A stretch of 64,000 nucleotides of DNA from an uncultured Methylococcaceae bacterium (GTDB taxonomy: Bacteria > Pseudomonadota > Gammaproteobacteria > Methylococcales > Methylomonadaceae), in NCBI GenBank assembly GCA_903945375.1, contig CAJAVP010000100.1:1-64000 (forward strand). The letters run 5' to 3'. Position numbers and translations under genes: made by a program. Below are positions 46,525-56,310 of this stretch, piece by piece; positions within the stretch are counted from its first letter, which is position 1, and every line of letters starts with the position of its first letter. Below the pieces are notes generated by a model. It searched no databases and had not been told where the DNA came from. It worked only from the letters and a program-made list of their open reading frames with translations.

Positions 46525-47130
46525 ATGGCTATCCAAAAACAATTTGTTTTGCGTTACCGTGAGTCGGGTCATATCCGCTTCCAAATCCCCAGTCAATTTT
46601 GTGAGCCTGTCACTGCCAAATTATTAACCGAAGCCCTATTACAATCAGATGGTATTTATCGGGTTAATCTTTATGCGGGTCAAAAAAAGTTGTCTATCCG
46701 TTATCAAGAATCCGTTTGTGATTTTAATACGCTGGTAAAAAAACTATTTCAGATCATTGCTAATTTAGAACGACAATCATCGGTTCAAGAACCTGCTCTT
46801 GTCGTCGGCAAATTCAAAACCCTTTCCAACAAGTTTAAAAACCTAAGCATCAATCGATGGTTTAATAAAACCTATAACGATACGAAAGAAACACTACAAG
46901 CCGCTAAAATTCTCACTAAAGTCGGGTTAAAAAAACAAAAAGCCCTGTTTAACGATCCCGAAAAAGCCATGATCGATTTTTTCAATGATATGTTGGTGAT
47001 TTTTTTAATCAAGCTGCATTGGGAACGTATAACGAAAGACTGGCTGCCTAATCCGTTAAAATATCGTTACGAATGGATGGCCGTATTTTATATGTTCTTC
47101 TTATTGATGCGTTCAAGACGACCCAAATAA
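46525..47130 (+). CDS. HMA-like protein upstream of a copper ATPase
   Basis: A 201-residue protein. Residues about 5-85 look like a heavy-metal-associated fold (HIRFQIPSQFCEPVTAKLLTEALL, shown in part: QIPSQFCEPV; IYRVNLYAGQKKLSIRY) but without the usual CxxC. A basic helical middle follows, and one C-terminal membrane helix (about 180-195, WMAVFYMFFLLM). Probably tethers or modulates the P-type ATPase encoded 28 bases downstream. I use ATG 46525; a TTG at 46504 is less likely. Confidence 0.6.
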   Translation: MAIQKQFVLRYRESGHIRFQIPSQFCEPVTAKLLTEALLQSDGIYRVNLYAGQKKLSIRYQESVCDFNTLVKKLFQIIANLERQSSVQEPALVVGKFKTLSNKFKNLSINRWFNKTYNDTKETLQAAKILTKVGLKKQKALFNDPEKAMIDFFNDMLVIFLIKLHWERITKDWLPNPLKYRYEWMAVFYMFFLLMRSRRPK

Positions 47131-47158
47131 CACTCAACTTTTAAAGAGTTCTTCAGTG

Positions 47159-49615
47159 ATGGAATCAAATCCTACGGCCTATAAAAACTTTACGCTCGTC
47201 CATCAATTAAAAAGACGCATACGGATTATTGCGCCAATCTTAAAAAACGATCCTGAGCGCGGGTATATTTTTGAAATTCTGTTAAAAAAACGTATTGAGA
47301 TTAAACGAGTCCGATCTGTTTTTGATTTAGGATCAGTGGTTATCGAGTTCGATCCCGGTCGTTTACCTAAAGCTAATTTATTAATTTTATTGGATGCGGT
47401 GCTGGGTAATTTAGGGCGCAAACCCAGTCAGAGTCTATTGAACGCCAGTAAAAAAACTGAGTTAACCGGCAAACTGAACGAGATAGATTTGGCTGTTGAG
47501 GGAATGAGTTGTGCATCTTGTGCCTTATTGCTGGAAATGGTGATCAAACGGGATGCCCGCGTTAAACAAGTCAGCGTCAATTTTGCTACGGAAACACTCA
47601 GTGTGGTTGGACAATTGAGTCGCGATGAGGTCAGTAGTCGCGTGGCCAGTTTAGGTTATAAAGCCTTCCCAATGGACACCTTATCGCAACGTAAAAAAAT
47701 GATTGAAAAGGAACAACAACGGATTGTCTTAGCAAAGCATCGGTTAGTCTGGTCTGCGCTGCTGAGTGCGCCGGTGATTGCGATAGCCATGAGTATGACA
47801 ACGTCACGCCGCTTGCATTGGGTGCAGTTAGTTTTAGCTACCCCCGTAGTGTTTTGGGCAGGTAAGCCCTTTTTTGATAAGGCATTTCGTTTAGCCAAAC
47901 ATCGTGCGGCTAATATGGATTCCTTGATTGCTTTGGGCGTAGGTTCGGCATTTTTATATAGTTTGCCCGCTTTTTTTTTACGTAAAGGACACCTTTATTT
48001 TGAAGCGGCAGCGGCAATTATCACTTTCGTATTATTAGGTCGCTACCTAGAAGAACAAGCCAGAGGCAAGGCGGGTGAAGCCATTCGACAATTAGTCGAT
48101 TTACAACCGCAGACGGCAACCCTATTGCGTGACGGTGAAGAATTTATCGTGGATGCCGAAAGTTTGCAGATCAATGATTTGGTTTTGATTAGACCCGGTG
48201 AAAAAATTTCCGCCGATGGCGTTGTGTATCAGGGCATGTCCACGGTTGATGAATCGATGGTCACCGGTGAAAGTATGCCCGTCATCAAAGAAGCCGGACA
48301 TCGCGTGATTGCTGGCTGTATCAATGGTAATGGCGTGTTGCGAATAAAAGTGACCGCAGTGGGTATGGATACGGTGTTAGCCGGAATCGTTCACATGGTC
48401 GATCAAGCGCAATCTACTAAGCTACCCATTCAAAAACATGTGGATAAAATTTCAGCGGTGTTCGTGCCGGGTGTTATGGTTGTTTCGGGTTTGACCTTGG
48501 TGGGCTGGTTATTGGCAGGTGCTTCGTTTGGTTTTGCGTTTGGTAATGCGATTACGGTTTTGTTAATTGCCTGTCCGTGTGCGCTGGGTTTGGCAACGCC
48601 AGCTGCTATTATGGTGGGAACGGGGCAGGCGGCAAAAAAAGGCATTTATATTCGTAATGGTGAAAGCCTAGAAGTGGCTGCCAAATTGAACGTGATTGTT
48701 TTTGATAAAACGGGCACGATTACCGAGGGTAAACCTAAAGTCAGTGATATGCTGAACGTCTCTGATTTAACACAAGAAAGCTTGTTAACTCTAGCGGCCT
48801 CTGCCGAGCATGATTCGGAGCATTTTTTGGCAAAAGCCATTGTTGACTATGCACGAGAACAATCAGTCAGCCTTGAAGACTGTCAGCATTTTTATAGTGA
48901 AACTGGCTTGGGTATTCGTGCGGACATTGGTCAAAATACGGTGCTACTTGGTAACAAAACATGGCTTCTACAACAAGCCATAGCGGTATCTGCCTTATTG
49001 CCTGCGGCACAAGAATTTGCAGGGCAGGGCAAAACACCGGTTTTTATGGCGGTCAATGGCAAAGAAGCGGCGGTGTTTGGTATTGCCGATAATCCCAAAG
49101 AAAATGCTAAAGCAGCCATTGCAAAACTGCATAAATTAGGTATCGAAACCGTGATGGCGACCGGTGATATTGAACGTACAGCCCAGTATATTGCTGCCAA
49201 AGTTGGTATTGAACAGCTCATTGCCAATGCGCGTCCTGAGAAAAAACTAGCCATTATTCAAGAGCTTCAAGCTCAAGGTAAACAAGTCGGTATGATCGGT
49301 GATGGGATAAATGATGCACCGGCATTGACAGCCGCTAACGTGGGTTTTGCGATTGGCTGCGGCAATGACATCGCTATTGAATCGGCGGATTTAACCTTAG
49401 TTCAAGGTGATATTTCAAAAGTTGCCGATGCCATTGGTTTAAGTAAGGAGACGATTGTTATTATTAAGCAAAATTTATTTTGGGCGTTTGCCTATAACAC
49501 GGTTGCAATTCCTGTTGCGGCAATGGGTCGGTTAAATCCTATGCTGGCTTCTGCGGCAATGGCGTTAAGCTCAGTGTCGGTGATTGTTAATTCATTACGT
49601 TTAAGTCGAAGATAG
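47159..49615 (+). CDS. Cu(+)-type heavy-metal P-type ATPase
   Basis: An 818-residue P1B ATPase. Residues 1-100 form a degenerate HMA-like fold without Cys, then a true HMA domain with GMSCASC (C118, C121). Then eight membrane helices: CPC at 472-474, YN in AFAYNTVAIPV and MALSS near the end, the Cu(+) signature set. The TGES loop, phosphorylation site D516 (DKTGTITEG) and GDGINDAPAL are present. The HP dipeptide of the nucleotide domain reads H555-F556 (SEHFLAKAI), a rare change. Exports Cu(+) or loads it for oxidase assembly. The next gene begins 8 bases later. Confidence 0.93.
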   Translation: MESNPTAYKNFTLVHQLKRRIRIIAPILKNDPERGYIFEILLKKRIEIKRVRSVFDLGSVVIEFDPGRLPKANLLILLDAVLGNLGRKPSQSLLNASKKTELTGKLNEIDLAVEGMSCASCALLLEMVIKRDARVKQVSVNFATETLSVVGQLSRDEVSSRVASLGYKAFPMDTLSQRKKMIEKEQQRIVLAKHRLVWSALLSAPVIAIAMSMTTSRRLHWVQLVLATPVVFWAGKPFFDKAFRLAKHRAANMDSLIALGVGSAFLYSLPAFFLRKGHLYFEAAAAIITFVLLGRYLEEQARGKAGEAIRQLVDLQPQTATLLRDGEEFIVDAESLQINDLVLIRPGEKISADGVVYQGMSTVDESMVTGESMPVIKEAGHRVIAGCINGNGVLRIKVTAVGMDTVLAGIVHMVDQAQSTKLPIQKHVDKISAVFVPGVMVVSGLTLVGWLLAGASFGFAFGNAITVLLIACPCALGLATPAAIMVGTGQAAKKGIYIRNGESLEVAAKLNVIVFDKTGTITEGKPKVSDMLNVSDLTQESLLTLAASAEHDSEHFLAKAIVDYAREQSVSLEDCQHFYSETGLGIRADIGQNTVLLGNKTWLLQQAIAVSALLPAAQEFAGQGKTPVFMAVNGKEAAVFGIADNPKENAKAAIAKLHKLGIETVMATGDIERTAQYIAAKVGIEQLIANARPEKKLAIIQELQAQGKQVGMIGDGINDAPALTAANVGFAIGCGNDIAIESADLTLVQGDISKVADAIGLSKETIVIIKQNLFWAFAYNTVAIPVAAMGRLNPMLASAAMALSSVSVIVNSLRLSRR

Positions 49616-49623
49616 GAATAGCA

Positions 49624-50463
49624 ATGGATCACTCCATGATGGATCATAGTATGCACGGAATGACCGATGTGGCAGCAGTCGGTGGCGGATTTGATTACGC
49701 ACTGGCGTTTATTGCGGGCTTCCTAGGTAGTGGACACTGTTTAGGTATGTGTGGCGCATTGGTATCGGGTTATTTTATGAAGTCCGGTAACAACCGTTCT
49801 TATATACCCTATGTGGTTTATCAATTCGCCCGATTATTTGTTTATACCTTGGTTGGTTTTGCAGCGGCGACCTTGGGTGTCGTTTTGGTGTCCAGCGGTG
49901 TTTTTGGGAAAATCCAAAGTCTGCTACAAATGTTTATTGGTTTCGTGGTGATTTTGTTGGCGTTTGGTATTTTGGGCTGGATACCTTGGCAAGCATCAAT
50001 ACGCTTACTGCCCATGCCGTGGTTGCGTAAGGGGTTTAGTAGTTCACGTACACAAGGTCCGATAGTCGGTAGTTTATTGGCTGGTCTATTGAATGGCATG
50101 ATGCCTTGCCCTTTAACCTTTGCAATGGCGGTTAAAGCGACCTCAGCCGCGAGTGTTTATGAGGGGGGATTATTGATGTTGGCGTTTGGTGCAGGTACTT
50201 TGCCGATGATGCTGTTCATTAGTATCGCTTTCGGCAAAATCAGTGCTCATGTCCGTGGCTTGATGTTGAAGTCAGCTGCATTGATTATGGTGTTTATGGG
50301 CGGGAATACCTTCTATCGCGGTTTAAGTTTTTATACCGACCAGCATTTTAAACACCATAATTATTTCTCTATGCTGAAAGATCAGATAGATCGTTTGATC
50401 GTTTATTTGGCCGAGGTGATTGCATATTTTTCTGGTCTAATTAGTAACATACAAAATATGTAA
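49624..50463 (+). CDS. TauE/SafE-like (COG2836) membrane protein
   Basis: A 279-residue inner-membrane protein with about six helices. The N-terminus is Met/His-rich (MDHSMMDHSMHGM), a likely copper-binding tail. FLGSGHCLGMCGALVSGY and NGMMPCPLTFAMAVKA carry the paired Cys characteristic of this family, often encoded with the CcoI/CopA ATPase in cbb3-oxidase assembly. Eight bases after the ATPase gene: one transcript and probably shared copper delivery. Confidence 0.85.
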   Translation: MDHSMMDHSMHGMTDVAAVGGGFDYALAFIAGFLGSGHCLGMCGALVSGYFMKSGNNRSYIPYVVYQFARLFVYTLVGFAAATLGVVLVSSGVFGKIQSLLQMFIGFVVILLAFGILGWIPWQASIRLLPMPWLRKGFSSSRTQGPIVGSLLAGLLNGMMPCPLTFAMAVKATSAASVYEGGLLMLAFGAGTLPMMLFISIAFGKISAHVRGLMLKSAALIMVFMGGNTFYRGLSFYTDQHFKHHNYFSMLKDQIDRLIVYLAEVIAYFSGLISNIQNM

Positions 50464-50470
50464 TGCTCTT

Positions 50471-51079
50471 TTAATGTTGTGCAGAATGTAGCCCTAGTGA
50501 TTCTAGGGCACTTAATTCAGCCATAGAGTTAATATTAATAAATAACTCAGCTTGACCGGAAAAATCAGCTTTAACGCAATGATGTAATTTGATCCAGTGC
50601 TCGACTTTGCGTTGTCCGCTTTCCAGGTAGCTCGCTAAACTATCTTGTAAATCAGTTTTTAATGCTAGAAAAACCGGATGTAAGCGCTCCCCATCAAAGG
50701 CCACTGCGATGTCTGCGTTATGATTAATGCGTGTGTTAATCAAATGCCGTAAGTGCGCTGCGGTGACTAATGGGCAATCACAAGGTAACACCAGTAAAAC
50801 ATCGGCATGAGTGGCTCTCATGGCAGTGAGTACGCCAGCTAATGGCCCATCAAAACTATCTGTCTGATCTGTCAGTACCGGCCAATTAAAACAGCGATAT
50901 TGTTCAAGATGACGATTGGCACTAATCATGACATCGTCGAGCACTTGTGCTGCGGCAGAAATGGCATAACTGACTAGGGGTTTACCCTGATAAGCTAGCA
51001 AACCTTTGTCTTGATTATTCATGCGCCGAGCCAGTCCGCCTGCTAGTATGACTCCGCTTGTTAGTAAAGAATTATTCAT
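50471..51079 (-). CDS. mobA: Molybdenum cofactor guanylyltransferase MobA
   Basis: A 202-residue enzyme that attaches GMP to molybdopterin (bis-MGD synthesis). The nucleotide-binding signature is at residues 12-25 (LAGGLARRMNNQDK). CDCPL follows in the central strand and the family length is normal. It overlaps the cyclic-di-GMP gene by four bases, so is transcribed behind it; the link may be accidental. A ModE regulator gene lies at 61337. Confidence 0.92.
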   Translation of the reverse strand: MNNSLLTSGVILAGGLARRMNNQDKGLLAYQGKPLVSYAISAAAQVLDDVMISANRHLEQYRCFNWPVLTDQTDSFDGPLAGVLTAMRATHADVLLVLPCDCPLVTAAHLRHLINTRINHNADIAVAFDGERLHPVFLALKTDLQDSLASYLESGQRKVEHWIKLHHCVKADFSGQAELFININSMAELSALESLGLHSAQH

Positions 51080-53754
51080 TTAAAAATAGGCAACAGATCA
51101 GTTTGCTTGTTGATAAAAGACTCTCTCCAGAGTGCCAGCTCATTAGCGGGCATGGGATGGGCGATACCATAACCTTGAGCGATATGACAACCCATCTTTT
51201 TTAAGACCTCATAATGCTCAAACGTTTCTACGCCTTCGGCGACGGTGATGCGATTGAACGCCGCTGCGAGTGCAATAATTCCCTGCACAATAGCATGATC
51301 AGCTGGATCTACTAACATATCCCGAACAAAGCTCTGATCGATTTTAATAACCGTCGCGGGTAGTTGACGCAAATAGGTTAAAGAAGAATAGCCGGTGCCA
51401 AAATCATCTAGCGCAAATTGAATGCCCATTTCACCACATTCCTCAATAATTTTGGCAATCCTCGCAATGTCTGCTAACGCAGTGGTTTCAAGAATTTCAA
51501 TTTGTAGACGATTTGCGGATAGAGCAGCGTATTTAGTCAGTTTTTGTTGCAGGTTTTCTACAAAATGAGGCTTTTGCAAGTGCTTGGCTGAGATATTAAT
51601 ACTGATTTCAAAATCGAGTCCTTTTTGTTGCCAAGCGAGTAGTTGTGCAAGGGTTTGGTCAATAACCCACTCACCGACTTTAATATCTAAATCTGAATTT
51701 TCAATAATAGGGAGAAATTCCCCGGGGGCTAGCACGCCTAGTTCGGGATGTCGCCAACGAATCAAGGCTTCAGCTCCTACAACGCAATTATCGAATAGGG
51801 CTACTTTAGGTTGGTAGTACAACTCAAACTCAGAGTTGGCGAGAGCCTGTTCAATACGAGTGTAACGCTCATAATGCAGTTTTAGCGAGACATCTTGGAA
51901 AGTATCAAAGATATGGTAGCGATTTTTTCCCTGTTGTTTGGCAATGAACATCGCTTGGTCTGCGTGGCGTAGCAGCGTATCGGGCTCTTCATCGTCTAAC
52001 GGGTACAAGGTCACACCAATACTGCCGGTGACGATAAATGTATGTCCTGATATCTGTAAGGGTTGCTCTATCGCTTTAAGTAGGCGATCCAAGCTAAGTT
52101 TAGCATCTTTGCGGCACTCAATACTCAATTGTAAAACAACAAATTCATCTCCGGCTATGCGTGCAACGGTATCTCCACCACGTAAATTATTGTCGATACA
52201 TCTAGCAATTTTAATGAGCACTTTATCGCCAATATCATGACCGAATGACTCATTGATTGATTTAAAACCATCAAGGTCGATATAGGCAATGAGTAAAAAC
52301 TTTTTTTCTCGCCGGGTTTGTGCCAATGCCTGTTGTATTCGGTCAGTCAACAGAACACGATTGGGAATGCCTGTTAATGCATCATATTGAGCGATATGTA
52401 GAAGTTGTTTTTCGTGCTGTTTCAGTAAAGTGATGTCTGAAGAGATGCCAATATAATGGGTGATAACTCCTTTATTATTGGTAATAGCGGAAATTGTAAG
52501 TATCTCTGGATAGATTTCGCCATCTTTATGACGATTCCATATTTCGCCACTCCAGTGTCCCCTGCTATAAATCGATTGCCACATGTCGGCATAGAACTCT
52601 GGATTATGATGACCTGAACTTAATAGCCGTGGATTTTTGCCAATCACCTCATCGTGACTATATCCTGATATTTCGACAAACGCATTATTCACTTCAATGA
52701 TTTCGCCATTAGCATCAGTAATAATAATACCTTCCATTGTCGTCTCAAACACACGAGCCGTTAAACGTAGCTTTTCTTCACTTTGTCTACGTTCAGAAAT
52801 ATCAGCAATAACACCGTACCATTTGACAATCCGCCGTTGCTCATCACGAGTTGGAAGAGCTCTAGTCGTACACCATCGATATTCACCGGTACGATAACGA
52901 AATCTTGCATCAAATTCATACTGTGTCCCAGTTTGTAAAGCGGTTTGCCATTTGAGCATTAAATCATCTAAATCATCAGGATGAACCACTTTTTGCCAGT
53001 TTTCGCCTATGAGGTCATCGGCACAGCGTCCAAAATAGTCAATGACGCGTTGATTAACATAGTCCAGAAGACCCTCAGGGGTTGCCGTCCAAATTTGCTC
53101 AGGTATCAAATCACTTAAAGTGCGATAACGCTCTTCACTATCACGCAAGGAATTAATGGCTTGAGTACGCTCTTTTTCATTTTCAAGATACTCAAGAGCA
53201 AACGCTATGTCATTGACCATTGCCGTTAATAAGCCAATATTTAAATCATCAAAGGCATTCTTTTCACCATGATAAAAAGAAAATACAGCATAAGCTTGCT
53301 GGTTCTTAAGGATAGGAAATGCGGCTATTGCTTGCCAATATGACAGCGGACATAATTGATTAGCCCAAGAAGACCGGGAATCTTCGGCTCTTAAGTCTTG
53401 TGACACAACAGGGCGGCATTCGCGTAATGCGGTACTGGTGGGGCTACGTCCTTCAGGTGTATCAGGATGCATGGGCAGTATCATACCTTCAAGAAAATCA
53501 GTACCCGCACCATAAGAAGCAACGGGCATAATATTGCCATTGGTAATATCTGCAATACCAATCCATGCCATTTTCATTCCACCCTCTTCAACAGCAACGC
53601 GACAGGCGGATTTAAATAAAGCCACTTCGGTGACAGCATGGCGAGTCATGTGATTGGTTTGCGCTAAAGCCGCGTAGATTTTATTTAAACGGTCGATATG
53701 CGCTTCATGCTTGGTACGTGCAGTAATATCCCTAAAAATACCCATTAAATGCAA
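51076..53754 (-). CDS. GAF-PAS-PAS-GGDEF-EAL protein (3' part of a split receptor)
   Basis: An 892-residue frame: end of a PAC segment (MGIFRDITAR), GAF domain (about 35-190), two PAS/PAC domains (about 200-450), GGDEF (about 455-620; active-site motif reads AGDEF) and EAL (about 630-880; EALIRWR and DDFGTGYSSL intact). So phosphodiesterase activity is likely, and diguanylate cyclase activity possible. It starts at a TTG with AGGCGG upstream, but the frame reads backward without stop past the end of the MASE1 gene in the same protein, so it is probably the downstream half of a single gene broken by a one-base frameshift near 53763. Confidence 0.85.
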   Translation of the reverse strand: MHLMGIFRDITARTKHEAHIDRLNKIYAALAQTNHMTRHAVTEVALFKSACRVAVEEGGMKMAWIGIADITNGNIMPVASYGAGTDFLEGMILPMHPDTPEGRSPTSTALRECRPVVSQDLRAEDSRSSWANQLCPLSYWQAIAAFPILKNQQAYAVFSFYHGEKNAFDDLNIGLLTAMVNDIAFALEYLENEKERTQAINSLRDSEERYRTLSDLIPEQIWTATPEGLLDYVNQRVIDYFGRCADDLIGENWQKVVHPDDLDDLMLKWQTALQTGTQYEFDARFRYRTGEYRWCTTRALPTRDEQRRIVKWYGVIADISERRQSEEKLRLTARVFETTMEGIIITDANGEIIEVNNAFVEISGYSHDEVIGKNPRLLSSGHHNPEFYADMWQSIYSRGHWSGEIWNRHKDGEIYPEILTISAITNNKGVITHYIGISSDITLLKQHEKQLLHIAQYDALTGIPNRVLLTDRIQQALAQTRREKKFLLIAYIDLDGFKSINESFGHDIGDKVLIKIARCIDNNLRGGDTVARIAGDEFVVLQLSIECRKDAKLSLDRLLKAIEQPLQISGHTFIVTGSIGVTLYPLDDEEPDTLLRHADQAMFIAKQQGKNRYHIFDTFQDVSLKLHYERYTRIEQALANSEFELYYQPKVALFDNCVVGAEALIRWRHPELGVLAPGEFLPIIENSDLDIKVGEWVIDQTLAQLLAWQQKGLDFEISINISAKHLQKPHFVENLQQKLTKYAALSANRLQIEILETTALADIARIAKIIEECGEMGIQFALDDFGTGYSSLTYLRQLPATVIKIDQSFVRDMLVDPADHAIVQGIIALAAAFNRITVAEGVETFEHYEVLKKMGCHIAQGYGIAHPMPANELALWRESFINKQTDLLPIFK

Positions 53755-53772
53755 GTTACCGCCTAAGTTTAA
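53755..53772 (-). other. Apparent frameshift site
   Basis: On the minus strand the upstream frame reads ATG CGT CCA TTT TAA. Adding one A after CC gives R-P-I-L-N-L-G-G-N-L-H-L-M-G-I-F-R-D-I, a normal PAS/PAC continuation into the downstream ORF. One base has apparently been lost in a CCA-ATTTT stretch. Confidence 0.75.
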
Positions 53773-55352
53773 AATGGACGCATATTGTCAAAATATATCT
53801 TGCTTCCGTCTTTATGCTTGAAGGGTAGACCGAGTAATAAGCCACTACTACCCTGTTTCAATTGACTAATTGCATTTTTTATGAGACTCAGATCTTCGTC
53901 ATGGTGCATTTCAGTAACCGTCATATTGCCAAATTCGTGCTGTGTATAGCCTAGTAATCGACAAATAGCATCATTGAAAAAAACGACTTTTAAGGTTTGA
54001 GCATCCGCTACAATGACACCATCAAGAGAGCTGGCGAAAATAGTTTGTAGCATCATTTCAGAGTTGATAAGTAATTGTTCGACACGCTTTCGCTCAGTAA
54101 TGTCTTGTACTGTGCCTAATATGTGACAATGATTATCGAGTGGAGACCGGACTAAATCACCTTGTCCGTAGAGATGGTGTATTGTGCTATCGGGATGAAT
54201 ACATCTAAATTCAATCCCTAACGGATGTTTAGCTTCAGTACAATTTTTCAGCCATTCCTGCATGTCAATGCGATCATCAGGATGGATACAATTGATAAGA
54301 TTTTCTATGCAAGGTTCAAAGTCAGCCGGAGATACGCCATAGATAGTGTATGTTTCATCACTCCAAGTGGTTTTTCCAGTTGAACCATCCAAGAGCCAGC
54401 TGCCAATTTGAGCAACGCGTTGTGATTCACGAAGCCAATCACTTTCTTTTTGTAAGGATGCATTGATTTGTTCGCGCTGGTAAACAACGATTGCCAAAGT
54501 TATTCCGGTTAGGCTTAACACCATTGTGAAGTACCAGAAATTTTGTAATCCGGTCTCTTGAATATCGGTGTCTAAGTAGCCTATTCCTGAAGCTGCGCCG
54601 TACAAGGATTGGCAAACCGTCGTGACAACAATGAATAAAGTGCCGGAGCGTCCATAGTTTAGTGCAGCTACAACGACAAAGAAAAACACCCAGTAGAGCT
54701 TGGCTAATTCCCCCACGTTCTCATGAAACCAGCCCAGAAAAATCATTTGTCCGGTTAAAAAAGCAGAAGCGTAAAAGAGCGCTGCGATGAGGAGTTGTTG
54801 ACGGTTTAAGTTGGGGCGCGGCCAATGTCGCCAAATAAGACAACAGCTTGAGGCTAATATAATTCCCAAGGTATCGGCTTGCCACCAATGTAGAATATGT
54901 TGAGCAATGTCATTGGCTGTTAAGAATTGTGCTTCTAGCAAGGTGAGTGGACCAATTAACGCGCTGATAAAACTGCACAATCCGCCTACGATAGCGAGTT
55001 TGAGAAAGTCGCTGAGTTTAGTTAAATTAGGGTTAAAATCTTTTAGCTGATGAAGGTAGTTGACCGCTACAACGGTCTCTAACGTATGACCTAGGGCAAT
55101 AAAAAAGGCGACTGACAGCGGCTTATCTATTATGAGATCCGTGATGAGCGCTCCTAAAAATACCCCCGGCCATAATCGAATGCCTTTTATGAGCAACACG
55201 CCTAATGCTAAGCCACCGGAGATCCAAAAAATGGTGATATTGCCGTTAAACGTAGCAAAGTTAAGCATTAACAACGCAAAAATAACATAGCTGGTAGCGA
55301 GTGCTAAGAGAATTCGCCAATCTGACCGTTGATAATTTAGAAATTGATCCAT
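53769..55352 (-). CDS. MASE1-PAS receptor (5' part, frameshifted)
   Basis: A 527-residue product: eight or so membrane helices of a MASE1 sensory domain (residues about 12-290), a PAS domain (about 305-420) and a second PAS that stops abruptly at FDNMRPF. The missing PAC end and the rest (GAF-PAS-PAS-GGDEF-EAL) lie in the next ORF, 14 bases downstream. As it stands the membrane sensor is separated from its cyclic-di-GMP output. No promoter evident; AT-rich spacer upstream. Confidence 0.85.
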   Translation of the reverse strand: MDQFLNYQRSDWRILLALATSYVIFALLMLNFATFNGNITIFWISGGLALGVLLIKGIRLWPGVFLGALITDLIIDKPLSVAFFIALGHTLETVVAVNYLHQLKDFNPNLTKLSDFLKLAIVGGLCSFISALIGPLTLLEAQFLTANDIAQHILHWWQADTLGIILASSCCLIWRHWPRPNLNRQQLLIAALFYASAFLTGQMIFLGWFHENVGELAKLYWVFFFVVVAALNYGRSGTLFIVVTTVCQSLYGAASGIGYLDTDIQETGLQNFWYFTMVLSLTGITLAIVVYQREQINASLQKESDWLRESQRVAQIGSWLLDGSTGKTTWSDETYTIYGVSPADFEPCIENLINCIHPDDRIDMQEWLKNCTEAKHPLGIEFRCIHPDSTIHHLYGQGDLVRSPLDNHCHILGTVQDITERKRVEQLLINSEMMLQTIFASSLDGVIVADAQTLKVVFFNDAICRLLGYTQHEFGNMTVTEMHHDEDLSLIKNAISQLKQGSSGLLLGLPFKHKDGSKIYFDNMRPF

Positions 55353-55868
55353 TGATAGATATGCTGTTTGTGTTTTTTGTTCAGTGTTATGGATAAAGCT
55401 TGTGAATATTGCCTAAGAAACATACAGCCATTTCAAACCATGATAATTACATTTTTCCGTTCGTTGAAATCACTGTAATACAATCTTGTTACGTGTTTTA
55501 CAACTGTCGTCCCTGATAATTGTTATCATAATTCCACACTAAAAATAGATACGATTGGCGCTTGTGAATGCACTGTCTGGCAGAGACGCTATCTAGCTAT
55601 TCTTGGATTATCTCACAACTTGAGGATTAAACCACTACCATCCAACGCATTGAAAGATGCCTAGTAGTCTCAAAAAGACTACAATGCAATTAGATTAACT
55701 GTCAAACTAGAGCGATCGCGCTACATTGTAAGGTGTGGTCATTCCAGCATGGATTCGCCATCTCGCTCTAACGAATCCATGCTGGAATGACGATTTAGCG
55801 ATAGACTAGAAGCGTCCTGCTTTAAGTTAGTTAGCTATTATTTCACTCAAAACACATTGGAGCTTAGC
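55353..55868. other. Intergenic region upstream of fur
   Basis: About 500 bases between divergent genes, with the phrase GATAATTACATTTTTC (shared with 6930), the 20-bp palindrome at 55738-55791 and a TTTAGCGATAG module like that of the element at 7898. No ORF. No Fur box was seen in front of fur. Confidence 0.55.
55738..55791. repeat. Perfect 20-bp palindrome with 14-base loop
   Basis: GTCATTCCAGCATGGATTCG (55738-55757) is exactly complementary to CGAATCCATGCTGGAATGAC (55772-55791). There is no T tract, so it is not a standard terminator. It may be a REP-type or solo mobile-element palindrome. Confidence 0.85.
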
Positions 55869-56285
55869 TTGGAAACTAATGATTTAAGGAATGTCGGATT
55901 AAAAGTCACTATACCTCGGATCAAAATTTTACAAATTTTGGAGAAACAAAGTAACGAGCGGCATTTAACGGCTGAAAAAGTCTATAAAATTCTACTCAGC
56001 GAAGAGGAAGATATCGGCTTGGCAACTGTATATCGTGTACTGACGCAATTTGAAGCAGCCGGATTAGTCACACGACATCATTTTGAAGGCGGTAATTCGG
56101 TGTTTGAATTGAGTACGGGCGACCATCATGACCATATCCTGTGTATTAAATGCGGTAAGGTTGATGAGTTTTCTGATGAGTTAATCGAAACCCGGCAACA
56201 AGAAATTGCCACTAACTTAGGCTATGATTTAACCGATCATGGCTTATATCTTTATGGTCTTTGCCCCAACTGCAAAAACCCTTGA
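55869..56285 (+). CDS. fur: Ferric uptake regulator Fur
   Basis: A 138-residue winged-helix metalloregulator. DNA-binding helix region about 50-68 (GLATVYRVLTQFEAAGLV). Metal sites: HHDHILCIKCG (86-96, with C92 and C95) and CPNC (C132, C135). It represses iron-uptake genes such as feoABC (Fur box at 6617). Start: the TTG at 55869 has GGAG six bases upstream and gives METNDLRN, the usual Fur opening; the TTG at 55857 would start within that ribosome site. Confidence 0.95.
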   Translation: METNDLRNVGLKVTIPRIKILQILEKQSNERHLTAEKVYKILLSEEEDIGLATVYRVLTQFEAAGLVTRHHFEGGNSVFELSTGDHHDHILCIKCGKVDEFSDELIETRQQEIATNLGYDLTDHGLYLYGLCPNCKNP

Positions 56286-56310
56286 TTCTTGACTTCCCTT
56301 TGTAGACTTC

